Shown piece after piece: positions 1-5,881 of a DNA stretch of 6,847 bases (positions are counted from its first letter, which is position 1; each line of letters starts with the position of its first letter). Under the pieces are notes generated by a model. It saw only the letters and a list, made by a program, of their open reading frames with translations, did not search any database and had not been told where the DNA came from. The stretch is from JAISGQ01 sp045534445. Its GTDB lineage: Bacteria > Bacillota > Clostridia > Oscillospirales > Acutalibacteraceae. The stretch is taken from positions 1 through 6,847 of the forward strand of contig JAZSJQ010000016.1 of the NCBI GenBank assembly GCA_045534445.1, written 5' to 3'. The translations under genes were made by a program, and so were the position numbers.

Positions 1-401
1 TATACTACCGCATCGGTGGGGAATCCCTCGGGCACAGTGCGGCGGAAATTTATCGCTTCATTGGGAGCAATTTTTTCGGCGTCAAACAGATGTACGCCAT
101 TGGTTGTCCACCTCTCAACGTCGGGGTAAAGCTCAACTATATAAAAATCGGTCATTTCTGCTTCGCACCAGAAAATGTAATTCTCATACTCATCACTGCC
201 GAAGGAGTAAATAAGGCCAAATTTTGACATAAGCTCATCGGTTGCAATATCGGTGTGAAGCTTTCCACTGACAACCGGTTGCTGCGGCAGTGATAAATCC
301 TCCTCGGGCTTGCTTTCTGCTGTTGTTGTGCAGCCGACGATGGACAGCAGCATGATAATACAGAGAATAAGCGAAGTAATAGATTTGCGGATTGTTCTCA
401 T
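1..401 (-). CDS. Putative lipoprotein, N-terminal part (runs off left edge)
   Basis: This is an open frame of 133 codons with no stop before the window edge, so the C-terminus is missing. The start at 401 is preceded by AAGGAG about 8 bases upstream. The protein begins MRTIRKSITS, followed by a hydrophobic stretch (about residues 8-22) and a lipobox IVGC with the lipidated cysteine at residue 24. This is a classical signal peptidase II signal, so the mature protein should be anchored on the outer face of the membrane. Residues 25-45 are a Ser/Thr/Pro/Glu-rich linker. The remainder is a soluble domain rich in aromatic and acidic residues that I do not recognise. It starts 39 bases after the metallophosphatase stop on the same strand with no terminator between them, so the two are probably co-transcribed. 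An overlapping frame at 235-420 was discarded in favour of this one because this frame has the ribosome binding site and signal peptide. Confidence 0.82.
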   Translation of the reverse strand, partial: MRTIRKSITSLILCIIMLLSIVGCTTTAESKPEEDLSLPQQPVVSGKLHTDIATDELMSKFGLIYSFGSDEYENYIFWCEAEMTDFYIVELYPDVERWTTNGVHLFDAEKIAPNEAINFRRTVPEGFPTDAVV

Positions 402-440
402 ATTGATTTCTCCTTGACAACAGACTAAAAGATACGATGC

Positions 441-1922
441 TTATTCAACAGTTATCCATCGCTCATCGGTGGGACATTTTATATATTTTTTCTGACTGAG
501 ATATTCATCGATAACATCTGTTTCACCTGTGGCAATTACACGGGTAGGTTTATATTTTGTTATGGCACGCTGTCCCAGACCGAGAAATTCCTTGATGCTG
601 TTGAAGTGGTATGACTGTATACCAACATTAAACAGCGCCTTATCATCAATGAAGTCACCGTTAAATGTGATTTTCTTTACTTTTTTCTCCGACAAGGAGA
701 CAACAATGCGTATACCGCTTGAGAATTGGTACAGCTCGGTGTCACTGTCGAAACTTTCGGGACGGAAAATGTGGCGTATCATACGCTTGAGCTGAGCACC
801 GTCGATCTGAATACGGTAAACCTCGTGATTGTACGGATAAACCTCAAGCAACTCACCGTAATCTACGACAGGTCCCATTTTATCCTTGCGCACACTGCCG
901 GAGCCTACCAGCATAAGGTCAACACCCAGACCGTCACGCAGAACGTCTGCAAACAGCCTGCCAAGCTCGGTTTCGCGGTCGCGGCAGGGGTGAGTCAGCG
1001 GACGCTCAAATCTTGTGATGAATCTGCTGAATTTTCTGTCCGTTACCTCCTGATATCTGTCAATTACCTTTTCGATTTCAGCATCTCTCGGACAGTTCTC
1101 TTCATTGATCGGAATCAGTTCCCAGGTAAAGCTGTCTACGGTATTTCGCTCGGTGTCGATCATAATATCGAAGCGTCCGATCTGGTCGGTGCCTGTAACA
1201 GCCTGAACAATCGGAACACCGTTGACCACTTCGGGCTGTTCAAGCAGAGTATGGCTGTGGCCGCCAATTATGACGTCCACACCCCAGCTGGGATCAAGAG
1301 CCTCTGCCAGCACTCGGTCCTCAACTATTCCTACGTGGGTGAGAAGAACGGTGAAATCAATATCCTCCGTACGATAGCAGCTGCATATTCTGCCGACTTC
1401 CTGTGCCGCATCGTGCACATCAACAAGTGTTCCGATAAGCTCCTCCTGCTTTGTCTGCGCAAGAACCTCCTCTGTAAGAACACCGATAAAAAGCACCCTC
1501 ATTCCGTCAATTTCAAGAATTGTGTGACTCTGGAACAGACGGATCTGGTTGGTTGTAATATAGATATTCGCGTTTATGATGGGGAAACGGGCGCATTTTT
1601 CAAGAAACAGCAGATGACCGAGACCGTAATCAACCTCATGGTTGCCCAGTGTAACAACATCGGGACCCAGCATGTTTATAATCTCGATGGTTGAAAGGCC
1701 TTTATATTCACTGTCAATAAGAGAACCGCGGAACATATCACCCGATATGGTATAAAGAACATTTTTCTCCTCATGGCGAACCTTCTGTATGTAGCCCGAA
1801 AGCATAGAAACACCGCCACGAAGACCGTCATCAAGCTTTTCGGCCATAAAGTCGCCGTGCATATCGTTGGAATGCAATAAGGTGATTTTTTTAAGATTTA
1901 CCGAAGCTGATGTTTTTTCCAT
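441..1922 (-). CDS. Metallophosphatase / 5'-nucleotidase family enzyme, cytoplasmic form
   Basis: This 493-residue protein has the two-domain layout of the bifunctional UDP-sugar hydrolase/5'-nucleotidase family. The N-terminal calcineurin-like metallophosphoesterase domain (about residues 11-265) has every expected metal-site motif: SNDMHG (D20, H22), GDMF (D62), GNHEVD (N94, H95, D98), LLTHVG (H196) and GGHSHT (H222, H224). The C-terminal 5'-nucleotidase domain (about 300-470) is recognisable from ETELGRLFADVLR, GSGSVR (R345) and YPYNHEV. The likely reaction is metal-dependent hydrolysis of a nucleotide or another phosphomonoester or diester; the substrate is not determined. Many relatives are exported, but this one has no signal peptide (it starts MEKTSASVNLKKITLLH), so it should act in the cytoplasm. 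The base-binding part is atypical: the usual NGGxR is GSGSVR, and no GGDG motif is seen near residues 435-455. AGGAGG lies 8 bases before the start. A terminator lies upstream and a lipoprotein gene downstream on the same strand. Confidence 0.95.
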   Translation of the reverse strand: MEKTSASVNLKKITLLHSNDMHGDFMAEKLDDGLRGGVSMLSGYIQKVRHEEKNVLYTISGDMFRGSLIDSEYKGLSTIEIINMLGPDVVTLGNHEVDYGLGHLLFLEKCARFPIINANIYITTNQIRLFQSHTILEIDGMRVLFIGVLTEEVLAQTKQEELIGTLVDVHDAAQEVGRICSCYRTEDIDFTVLLTHVGIVEDRVLAEALDPSWGVDVIIGGHSHTLLEQPEVVNGVPIVQAVTGTDQIGRFDIMIDTERNTVDSFTWELIPINEENCPRDAEIEKVIDRYQEVTDRKFSRFITRFERPLTHPCRDRETELGRLFADVLRDGLGVDLMLVGSGSVRKDKMGPVVDYGELLEVYPYNHEVYRIQIDGAQLKRMIRHIFRPESFDSDTELYQFSSGIRIVVSLSEKKVKKITFNGDFIDDKALFNVGIQSYHFNSIKEFLGLGQRAITKYKPTRVIATGETDVIDEYLSQKKYIKCPTDERWITVE

Positions 1923-1947
1923 TCTATATCCCTCCTAACATACACAT

Positions 1948-1977
1948 ATCTTAAATTGCATTTTCCTGTGATTACAA
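1948..1977 (-). promoter_or_regulatory. Candidate promoter for the metallophosphatase
   Basis: Reading leftward, TTGTAA (1972-1977) and TAAGAT (1948-1953) are separated by 18 bases and stand just after the terminator of the preceding gene. The -10 match is only fair. The position, about 25 bases before the metallophosphatase start, fits a short leader carrying the AGGAGG site. Confidence 0.35.
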
Positions 1978-1984
1978 ATCGAAA

Positions 1985-2029
1985 ACAGCACCCGAAGCAG
2001 TAAAACTCCGAAACCACTCCGGGTGCTGT
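1985..2029 (-). terminator. Intrinsic terminator after the zinc-ribbon membrane protein
   Basis: ACAGCACCCG (1985-1994) is the exact reverse complement of CGGGTGCTGT (2020-2029), a 10-bp GC-rich stem around a 25-base loop. On the minus strand the stem is followed by TTTTCGATTTG, a short broken U-tract. It lies about 40 bases past the stop of the 2070-2597 gene. The long loop and short U-run make it weaker than the hairpin at 5766-5818. Confidence 0.6.
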
Positions 2030-2069
2030 CAATGACTTAAATCTGCGTTTTCTGCATGAGACATTAAGC

Positions 2070-2597
2070 TTATTTAAGAATCTTATACTTGCCGATTACA
2101 GGAAGCTCCTTCGCCTTGCCATTGGCTGCATTAATTATACCGATGACTGCCGCCACAAGGAACACAAGATTAACAATACTGAGCAGCGTTCCTATGATAG
2201 AGCCAAGCCGCCAACTGATAGCATACATAACACTGTTAAGTATGGTAGTCACGATGCTCCACGCTACGCAGGTGATAAGCAGAAGCAAACCCTGATTGCT
2301 GTGGTAGCGGGCAAATTTTGAACCCTTTGCGGCAAAAATAGGAATGAGTACCAGAGGTCCAAAGTAGGCAAGAATAGCCATTGCCTTGTTTTGGGTTACG
2401 TCATTTGCATCAAACTCCGCAGTGGTGTCTGCAGTATTATTGAGTGATGCGAATTTTGCTGAGAAGTTGTTCTGTGCAGCCTCGTTCTGCTGAGGTTGAG
2501 TCTGCTGTACACCGATGTTTTCAGCAGTAGCTCCGCATTGCGGACAGAATTTTACATTATCCTCAATTTGAGCACCACAATTCTTACATAATGCCAT
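2070..2597 (-). CDS. Zinc-ribbon domain protein with three membrane helices (DUF4870-like)
   Basis: This is a 175-residue protein. Residues 4-21 form a zinc ribbon with two CxxC pairs (C4/C7 and C18/C21) in the common form CKNCG...CPQCG. A Gln/Asn/Ala-rich linker of about 45 residues follows, with no obvious fold. From residue about 66 the sequence DVTQNKAMAILAYFGPLVL starts a membrane domain. Helices lie near 70-89, 102-125 and 133-158, with the motif ARYHSNQGLLL (97-106) between the first two, as in DUF4870/Tic20-like small membrane proteins. The C-terminus (KELPVIGKYKILK) is also typical of this group. The biochemical role of the family is not established, and no enzymatic residues are visible. 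The start is fixed by CAGGAGG 8 bases upstream. It is the third gene of a leftward run after the cysteine-rich protein and the duplicated lipoprotein, 78 bases from the latter, and is followed by a terminator. Confidence 0.92.
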   Translation of the reverse strand: MALCKNCGAQIEDNVKFCPQCGATAENIGVQQTQPQQNEAAQNNFSAKFASLNNTADTTAEFDANDVTQNKAMAILAYFGPLVLIPIFAAKGSKFARYHSNQGLLLLITCVAWSIVTTILNSVMYAISWRLGSIIGTLLSIVNLVFLVAAVIGIINAANGKAKELPVIGKYKILK

Positions 2598-2627
2598 AAT
2601 AATTTCCTCCTGATTTCATTATATTTT

Positions 2628-2655
2628 TATGGACAAGAATTTTAATCTGTCCATA
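2628..2655. repeat. Perfect 8-bp inverted repeat between two leftward genes
   Basis: TATGGACA (2628-2635) and TGTCCATA (2648-2655) are exact reverse complements separated by an AT-rich 12-base spacer. It lies in the 78-base gap upstream of the zinc-ribbon gene, next to a leftward TATAAT (2618-2623). No U-tract follows on either strand, so it does not look like a terminator. It could be an operator or an mRNA stem between the two genes. The TATAAT is so close to the AGGAGG site (2606-2611) that a promoter using it would leave almost no leader. Confidence 0.4.
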
Positions 2656-2675
2656 CTGTACAAGTATGATTGCAT

Positions 2676-3584
2676 TTATGTTCCATACATATTGTTACAA
2701 AAAGTCTGATAAGCCTCATCAAAGGTTGCACCTGCATAGGTGTACTGCTTCCATTCGCCGTTTCCGAGCTTTATACGAATTTTCCCGTCACGCTCAAGTC
2801 CCGAATAGTCAATGCTAAGCTCCTGTTCCTCATTTGTCCATGTTACAAGAGCTGTAAACGCATCTTCACCTGAGGCGGTAAGGTTGTTGATTCTGCCGTA
2901 ATCGGTGCAGAATCCCGTTTCGTACATACCATAGGCAAAGCAGGCGGTGTGACTGTCTTCCATGTCCAGAATAGCAAAGTCGTTTTCGGATGCATTCCAG
3001 TAGCCAACGAGCCTGCTGAACTGCTCATAGAGCTCGAAGAAATCGAACTCTGCGGAAGCATCGGGCTGCGAGCCGACATCATTGCCTTGCATACTGTTCA
3101 GATAATGCTGATATGCCTGAACCTCGATTGCACCGGCATATACATACTGTACCCAGTCTCCCTGCCCGATTCTGACACGGATCCGGTTATTCTCCAACAG
3201 CTGTGAGCAGTCGATAACCACATCGTTTTCGTTGTTGTCCCATGTCACAACGGCTGTCAGCTCCTCCTCGGAGGAGAAGGAAAGGTCGGTGACTATGCTG
3301 TAGCCGGTGCAGTATTCAGTGTCCCACATTCCTATGCAGAGGTAAGCTGTGTGGCTGTCCTCCATATCGGCAATAATAAAATTCCCGTCAGGGGCGTTCC
3401 AGTAGCCGACAAGCTCGTTGAATCTCTCATAAACTTCGAAAAAGTCGGACTGTGAGATGCTGCTGTTCGTGTCGGAAGAATCAGTGCTGTTGTCATCTCG
3501 ATCAGACGGTGCATTGCTTTTTCCGCAGGCCGCAAGGGAGAAAACCATTATCATAGCAATCAGAAACGAAATAAGCCTTTTCAT
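2676..3584 (-). CDS. Secreted lipoprotein with two tandem copies of a ~121-residue domain
   Basis: This 302-residue protein starts MKRLISFLIAMIMVFSLAAC: two basic residues, a hydrophobic core and a lipobox LAAC with C20 lipidated, so it is expected on the outer membrane face. Residues 21-46 are a Ser/Asp/Asn-rich tether. The rest is a domain present twice, at about 47-167 and 181-301, in an exact register of 134 residues. Matching blocks are DFFEVYERFNELVGYWN / DFFELYEQFSRLVGYWN (13 of 17 identical), DMEDSHTA in both, TAVVTW / TALVTW, and IRVRIGQGDWVQYVYAGA / IRIKLGNGEWKQYTYAGA. One cysteine per copy (C92, C226) is also conserved. The domain is not one I can name; its length and alternating strands suggest a small beta-rich binding fold. 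The ribosome binding site is AAGGTGAT before the start. The upstream gene ends 6 bases away, implying one transcript and perhaps translational coupling. Confidence 0.93.
   Translation of the reverse strand: MKRLISFLIAMIMVFSLAACGKSNAPSDRDDNSTDSSDTNSSISQSDFFEVYERFNELVGYWNAPDGNFIIADMEDSHTAYLCIGMWDTEYCTGYSIVTDLSFSSEEELTAVVTWDNNENDVVIDCSQLLENNRIRVRIGQGDWVQYVYAGAIEVQAYQHYLNSMQGNDVGSQPDASAEFDFFELYEQFSRLVGYWNASENDFAILDMEDSHTACFAYGMYETGFCTDYGRINNLTASGEDAFTALVTWTNEEQELSIDYSGLERDGKIRIKLGNGEWKQYTYAGATFDEAYQTFCNNMYGT
2682..3446 (-). repeat. Internal tandem duplication within the lipoprotein gene
   Basis: Two 363-base units, 3084-3446 (residues 47-167) and 2682-3044 (residues 181-301), encode the same domain, with a 13-codon linker between them. 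The nucleotide copies have diverged visibly, including at synonymous positions, so the duplication is not recent. Confidence 0.85.
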
Positions 3585-3590
3585 TATGTA

Positions 3591-3932
3591 TCACCTTTTT
3601 TGTTCATCCTCAAGCTGTTGTTTTTGCGAGCAATTCATGCATTGCCAGCCATCATTGTTTATATCATAGCAATTATCGCAAACCCATTGAAAGCAATTAC
3701 GGCACAGGTTGAATTCCATTGCAATAAACTGAACCGAAGCTGCCTTTGCGTGATTGAATGCTGACTGGCTTAATCTGCCGGCTTTTCCCTTTGCACATCT
3801 TGAGAGCGTTTTCACTCTTCTGCATATAATTGGTATCTTTGCTCCATATTGTTTTTTGCCGCATATCGAACATTGAGCGTAAAAGCGTAATGTTTCTGCG
3901 TCCACTCTGATATGCTCGAATAACTGCTTCAT
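3591..3932 (-). CDS. Small cysteine-rich protein, putative zinc-binding
   Basis: This 113-residue protein has four CxxC pairs: C21/C24 (CSICG), C77/C80 (CRNC), C85/C88 (CDNC) and C98/C101 (CMNC), plus single cysteines at 37 and 46. The C-terminal three pairs lie within 25 residues, with aromatic residues between them (FQWVCDNCYD, GWQC), as in zinc-ribbon or cross-brace folds. The pattern predicts one or two structural zinc sites; ligands cannot be assigned with certainty. The middle (residues 38-70) is basic and helical in character. There is no signal peptide or membrane segment, so it should be cytoplasmic. I do not recognise the family. The start at 3932 is supported by AGGAGGTG just upstream, whereas an overlapping frame reaching 3939 has no such support. 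Its stop is 6 bases before the lipoprotein start, so the two genes form a tight pair. No consensus promoter stands out upstream on this strand. Confidence 0.86.
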   Translation of the reverse strand: MKQLFEHIRVDAETLRFYAQCSICGKKQYGAKIPIICRRVKTLSRCAKGKAGRLSQSAFNHAKAASVQFIAMEFNLCRNCFQWVCDNCYDINNDGWQCMNCSQKQQLEDEQKR

Positions 3933-3999
3933 GCCGCACCTCCTTCTATGTTGTTTACGGGTATGTATTGGAGGGATTTCAGATGCCTCAGGAGATACC

Positions 4000-4028
4000 T
4001 TGAATTATTAAATACCATTTGATATATT
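4000..4028 (+). promoter_or_regulatory. Candidate sigma-A-type promoter for the membrane LuxR regulator
   Basis: TTGAAT (4000-4005) and TATATT (4023-4028) are spaced by exactly 17 bases in an AT-rich stretch. Transcription from here would begin near 4035 and give a leader of about 190 bases containing the dyad at 4110-4131 and the GGGGGA blocks. The rest of the 296-base gap between the divergent genes (3933-4228) holds no gene I can support. Confidence 0.5.
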
Positions 4029-4109
4029 TAGTTTTAAGAATATTAGCTGAAAGTGGAACAGATTTTATTTTAAGTACCATCTAAATCATACACTTTTTCT
4101 CCTTTTTGT

Positions 4110-4131
4110 ATATCCCACGTTGGTGGGATAT
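4110..4131. repeat. Perfect 9-bp inverted repeat upstream of the LuxR regulator
   Basis: ATATCCCAC (4110-4118) and GTGGGATAT (4123-4131) are exact reverse complements around a GTTG spacer. As DNA it is a 22-bp dyad of a size that fits a dimeric regulator; as RNA it is a compact tetraloop hairpin in the predicted leader. No U-tract follows, so it is not a terminator. The related string TTGGAGGGAT at 3968-3977 differs from TTGGTGGGAT (4120-4129) by one base. Confidence 0.6.
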
Positions 4132-4134
4132 TGT

Positions 4135-4180
4135 GGGGGATACCCAGAAAAAACGGGGGATTTCGCAAAAATATGGGGGA
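4135..4180 (+). repeat. Three GGGGGA blocks at exact 20-bp intervals
   Basis: GGGGGA begins at 4135, 4155 and 4175. The first two continue as GGGGGATA and GGGGGATT, the third as GGGGGAATA. A-rich bases fill the spaces. Twenty bases is close to two turns of B-DNA and is not a multiple of three, so coding constraint does not explain the spacing. The blocks end about 35 bases before the ribosome binding site of the regulator gene. They may be phased binding sites or an RNA leader element; no known element is recognised. Confidence 0.55.
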
Positions 4181-4228
4181 ATAGCGCTTTTTTACGGAGA
4201 AAAATTATATCAAGAAGGAGCAGCATCT

Positions 4229-5683
4229 ATGAATTACCCTATTTTTTCCGAAAATCAGAAAAAGCGATTGGATAAGCCGTTGTGGGAGCTTATCTGCTTT
4301 GCTATGTTCTGCTTCTGGCAGATGGGGTTTATCTATTTTATCGGGCCGTCACTGACTGTTGACGGAAGAACACCGCTGCCTATTTCGATGGACAATGCCA
4401 CAGCGCTTATTGCGGTCTGCTATGTGCTGTCTATCCTTTGGATGATATTTATGCCCGAAAGGATAATCTGGACACTGCGTATCGTCACCGGTGCGGCATT
4501 GCTTACAGCGGTCGGACTGTTTTTGCCGCTGCCGGACAATACCTTGAGATTTCTTGTATATGCGCAGATATTCTGCTGCTGTCTGATGATTGGCTTTGAA
4601 ACATTCATAATGGTCAACTTCTTTTCGGAGGAAAGCAATGTAAAGCACCTGACAGCTGCCTACGGGGTTTCACTCATTTTGATTGCGGCGGTTCAAAACG
4701 ACTTTGTACCTATCTCTTTTCCGACCTTCCGCTTTATTACGGTTGCCGCACTGATACCTCTGCTTATCTTTTTTCTGCGTATGCCGGCCCAAAAGGAGGC
4801 GCTGCCGGTATACGTCAAAAAAGAAGATGATATTGCGGCTCCAAAGCATTTGCTGATCGGCACCTATGTGCTTGTGTTTATCTGCGCCCTGATGGGCGTT
4901 TCAGGTCCCGCTATCTCCGGAGAAGTTTCAGGCGGTGTGTTTATTACCTATATGGTTGATGCCATTGCCAGTTTTGTATTGTTTTTCCTTTATAAGAAGC
5001 TGAACATTCACCCATTTCGCGTTGTACCGATATTTGTCGGAGTTGGAGGTGTAGGTTTTCTTCTGATACTTGCTTCTGCTCAGGTTCCTTTCCTTGCATA
5101 TATAGCCTGTGGACTGATCGGCATAGGAATGATGCCGTGTCAGATGCTCCCCCTGTACGGTGCTTCCCTGATGAAGATATATCCATCAAAGTATATTTCG
5201 CCTGTTATAATCGGTCTTGCCCTTGGCGCTGTACTGGTGCAGGGAAGTATGGTTGAAGCGTTCCGCAGTGCGCCGACAATGCTGTACCTTGTCTATGCAA
5301 TAGTCATGGCAGTACTTGTGCTCATTTATATGCAGATTGAGCCGTTTTTCCTTTTCGGCCTGCGCAAAGGGGCAGTCGATGCGACTGCCTGGAACGAAGA
5401 TAAAGAGGAGATAGAAACGCCTGTTGATAAGGCATCGGATGAGGAGGTAACTGCTTTAGATAAAAAGAGCAGCGACCCTCTTGACGTTCTTACTCCGAAG
5501 GAGCGTGAGGTTGCGGAACTTATCTGCCTTGGATATACCAATGGTGATATTGCCAAGCTTCTTTTTATCTCAGAACACACTGTAAAGGATCATACCAAGA
5601 AGATATATCCAAAGATGGGTGTTCACAGCAGGCTTGAGCTGGCTGCTATTGTCAGCAAACACAGAGCCGGTGAAACGAAGTAA
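4229..5683 (+). CDS. Membrane-anchored LuxR-family transcriptional regulator
   Basis: This 484-residue protein has an N-terminal membrane domain of about twelve hydrophobic segments (near residues 20-40, 58-75, 81-99, 105-130, 142-155, 167-184, 207-226, 235-255, 264-283, 288-303, 325-340 and 350-372). A charged cytoplasmic linker (378-415) follows, then a LuxR/GerE helix-turn-helix at 417-478. The DNA-binding part is well conserved: LTPKEREVAELICLGYTNGD, then the recognition helix region ISEHTVKDH and the closing KMGVHSRLEL. There is no receiver domain, so it is not a classical response regulator. The membrane part resembles the transporter-like domains fused to LuxR modules in some gut Firmicutes and Actinobacteria and presumably senses a small molecule; the ligand and target genes are unknown. 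The frame is open back to a TTG at 4106, but the ATG at 4229 is chosen because AAGGAG sits 8 bases before it. It is divergent from the cysteine-rich/lipoprotein genes, which are possible targets, as is its own gene. Confidence 0.93.
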   Translation: MNYPIFSENQKKRLDKPLWELICFAMFCFWQMGFIYFIGPSLTVDGRTPLPISMDNATALIAVCYVLSILWMIFMPERIIWTLRIVTGAALLTAVGLFLPLPDNTLRFLVYAQIFCCCLMIGFETFIMVNFFSEESNVKHLTAAYGVSLILIAAVQNDFVPISFPTFRFITVAALIPLLIFFLRMPAQKEALPVYVKKEDDIAAPKHLLIGTYVLVFICALMGVSGPAISGEVSGGVFITYMVDAIASFVLFFLYKKLNIHPFRVVPIFVGVGGVGFLLILASAQVPFLAYIACGLIGIGMMPCQMLPLYGASLMKIYPSKYISPVIIGLALGAVLVQGSMVEAFRSAPTMLYLVYAIVMAVLVLIYMQIEPFFLFGLRKGAVDATAWNEDKEEIETPVDKASDEEVTALDKKSSDPLDVLTPKEREVAELICLGYTNGDIAKLLFISEHTVKDHTKKIYPKMGVHSRLELAAIVSKHRAGETK

Positions 5684-5765
5684 ACATTCTTTCACGTTTT
5701 GTAAGATACATAATGCCGCTATACATAGCATTTTTATATAGCGCAAATCGGGTTCCGGATGAGAA

Positions 5766-5818
5766 ATATAAAGCAAAAGGCTCGGGAACGATTGATTCCC
5801 GAGCCTTTTGCTTTATAT
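5766..5818. terminator. Strong bidirectional intrinsic terminator
   Basis: The arms 5766-5788 and 5796-5818 are perfect reverse complements over 23 bases with a 7-base loop (CGATTGA). The GC core GGCTCGGG/CCCGAGCC is flanked by AAAA on the left and TTTT on the right, so both strands give a stem followed by a U-run. It lies about 80 bases after the LuxR regulator stop on the plus strand and about 60 bases after the tnpV stop on the minus strand, so it serves two convergent units. The rest of the 198-base gap holds only a weak inverted repeat (CGCTATA 5717-5723 / TATAGCG 5737-5743). Confidence 0.92.
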
Positions 5819-5881
5819 GATAAGTTGTCCGGTTGCTGTATATAAGGCAATAGCGATGATTTTTCGGAAGGTTGTGCTCTC

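Noticed and set aside
235..420. Minus-strand open frame of 61 codons
   Set aside because: It overlaps, in another frame, the lipoprotein at 1-401, which has the signal peptide and ribosome binding site.
726..1694. Open frame of 322 codons on the plus strand, antisense to the metallophosphatase
   Set aside because: It begins at TTG without a ribosome binding site, its translation shows no domain, and it lies fully opposite a gene with all its catalytic motifs. It is a by-product of codon use.
3983..4003. Six-codon leader peptide (MPQEIP) with a GGAGG site on the plus strand
   Set aside because: It ends inside the predicted -35 box of the rightward promoter, so it would not be on that transcript. 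Likely chance.
4125..4179. G-quadruplex from four G-tracts (4125, 4135, 4155, 4175)
   Set aside because: The loops are 7, 15 and 15 bases, much longer than in usual stable quadruplexes. The regular 20-bp spacing fits duplex-DNA sites or another role better.
4173..4184. Three-codon upstream frame (ATG GGG GAA TAG) in the regulator leader
   Set aside because: The nearest G-rich site is 12 bases away and a poor ribosome binding site. Too short to claim.
4106..4228. N-terminal extension of the LuxR regulator from a TTG at 4106
   Set aside because: There is no ribosome binding site before 4106, the added residues look non-coding and contain the repeat blocks, and the ATG at 4229 has AAGGAG at ideal spacing.
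4349..4648. Minus-strand open frames (4349-4648, 4420-4638, 4944-5189, 5326-5580) opposite the LuxR regulator
   Set aside because: They lie opposite well-formed membrane and DNA-binding segments, have no ribosome binding sites and show no recognisable protein.
5766..5818. Perfect 23-bp inverted repeat as a miniature transposable element
   Set aside because: It is a single stem with a 7-base loop and A/T runs on both sides between convergent genes, with no target-site duplication. An intrinsic terminator explains it fully.
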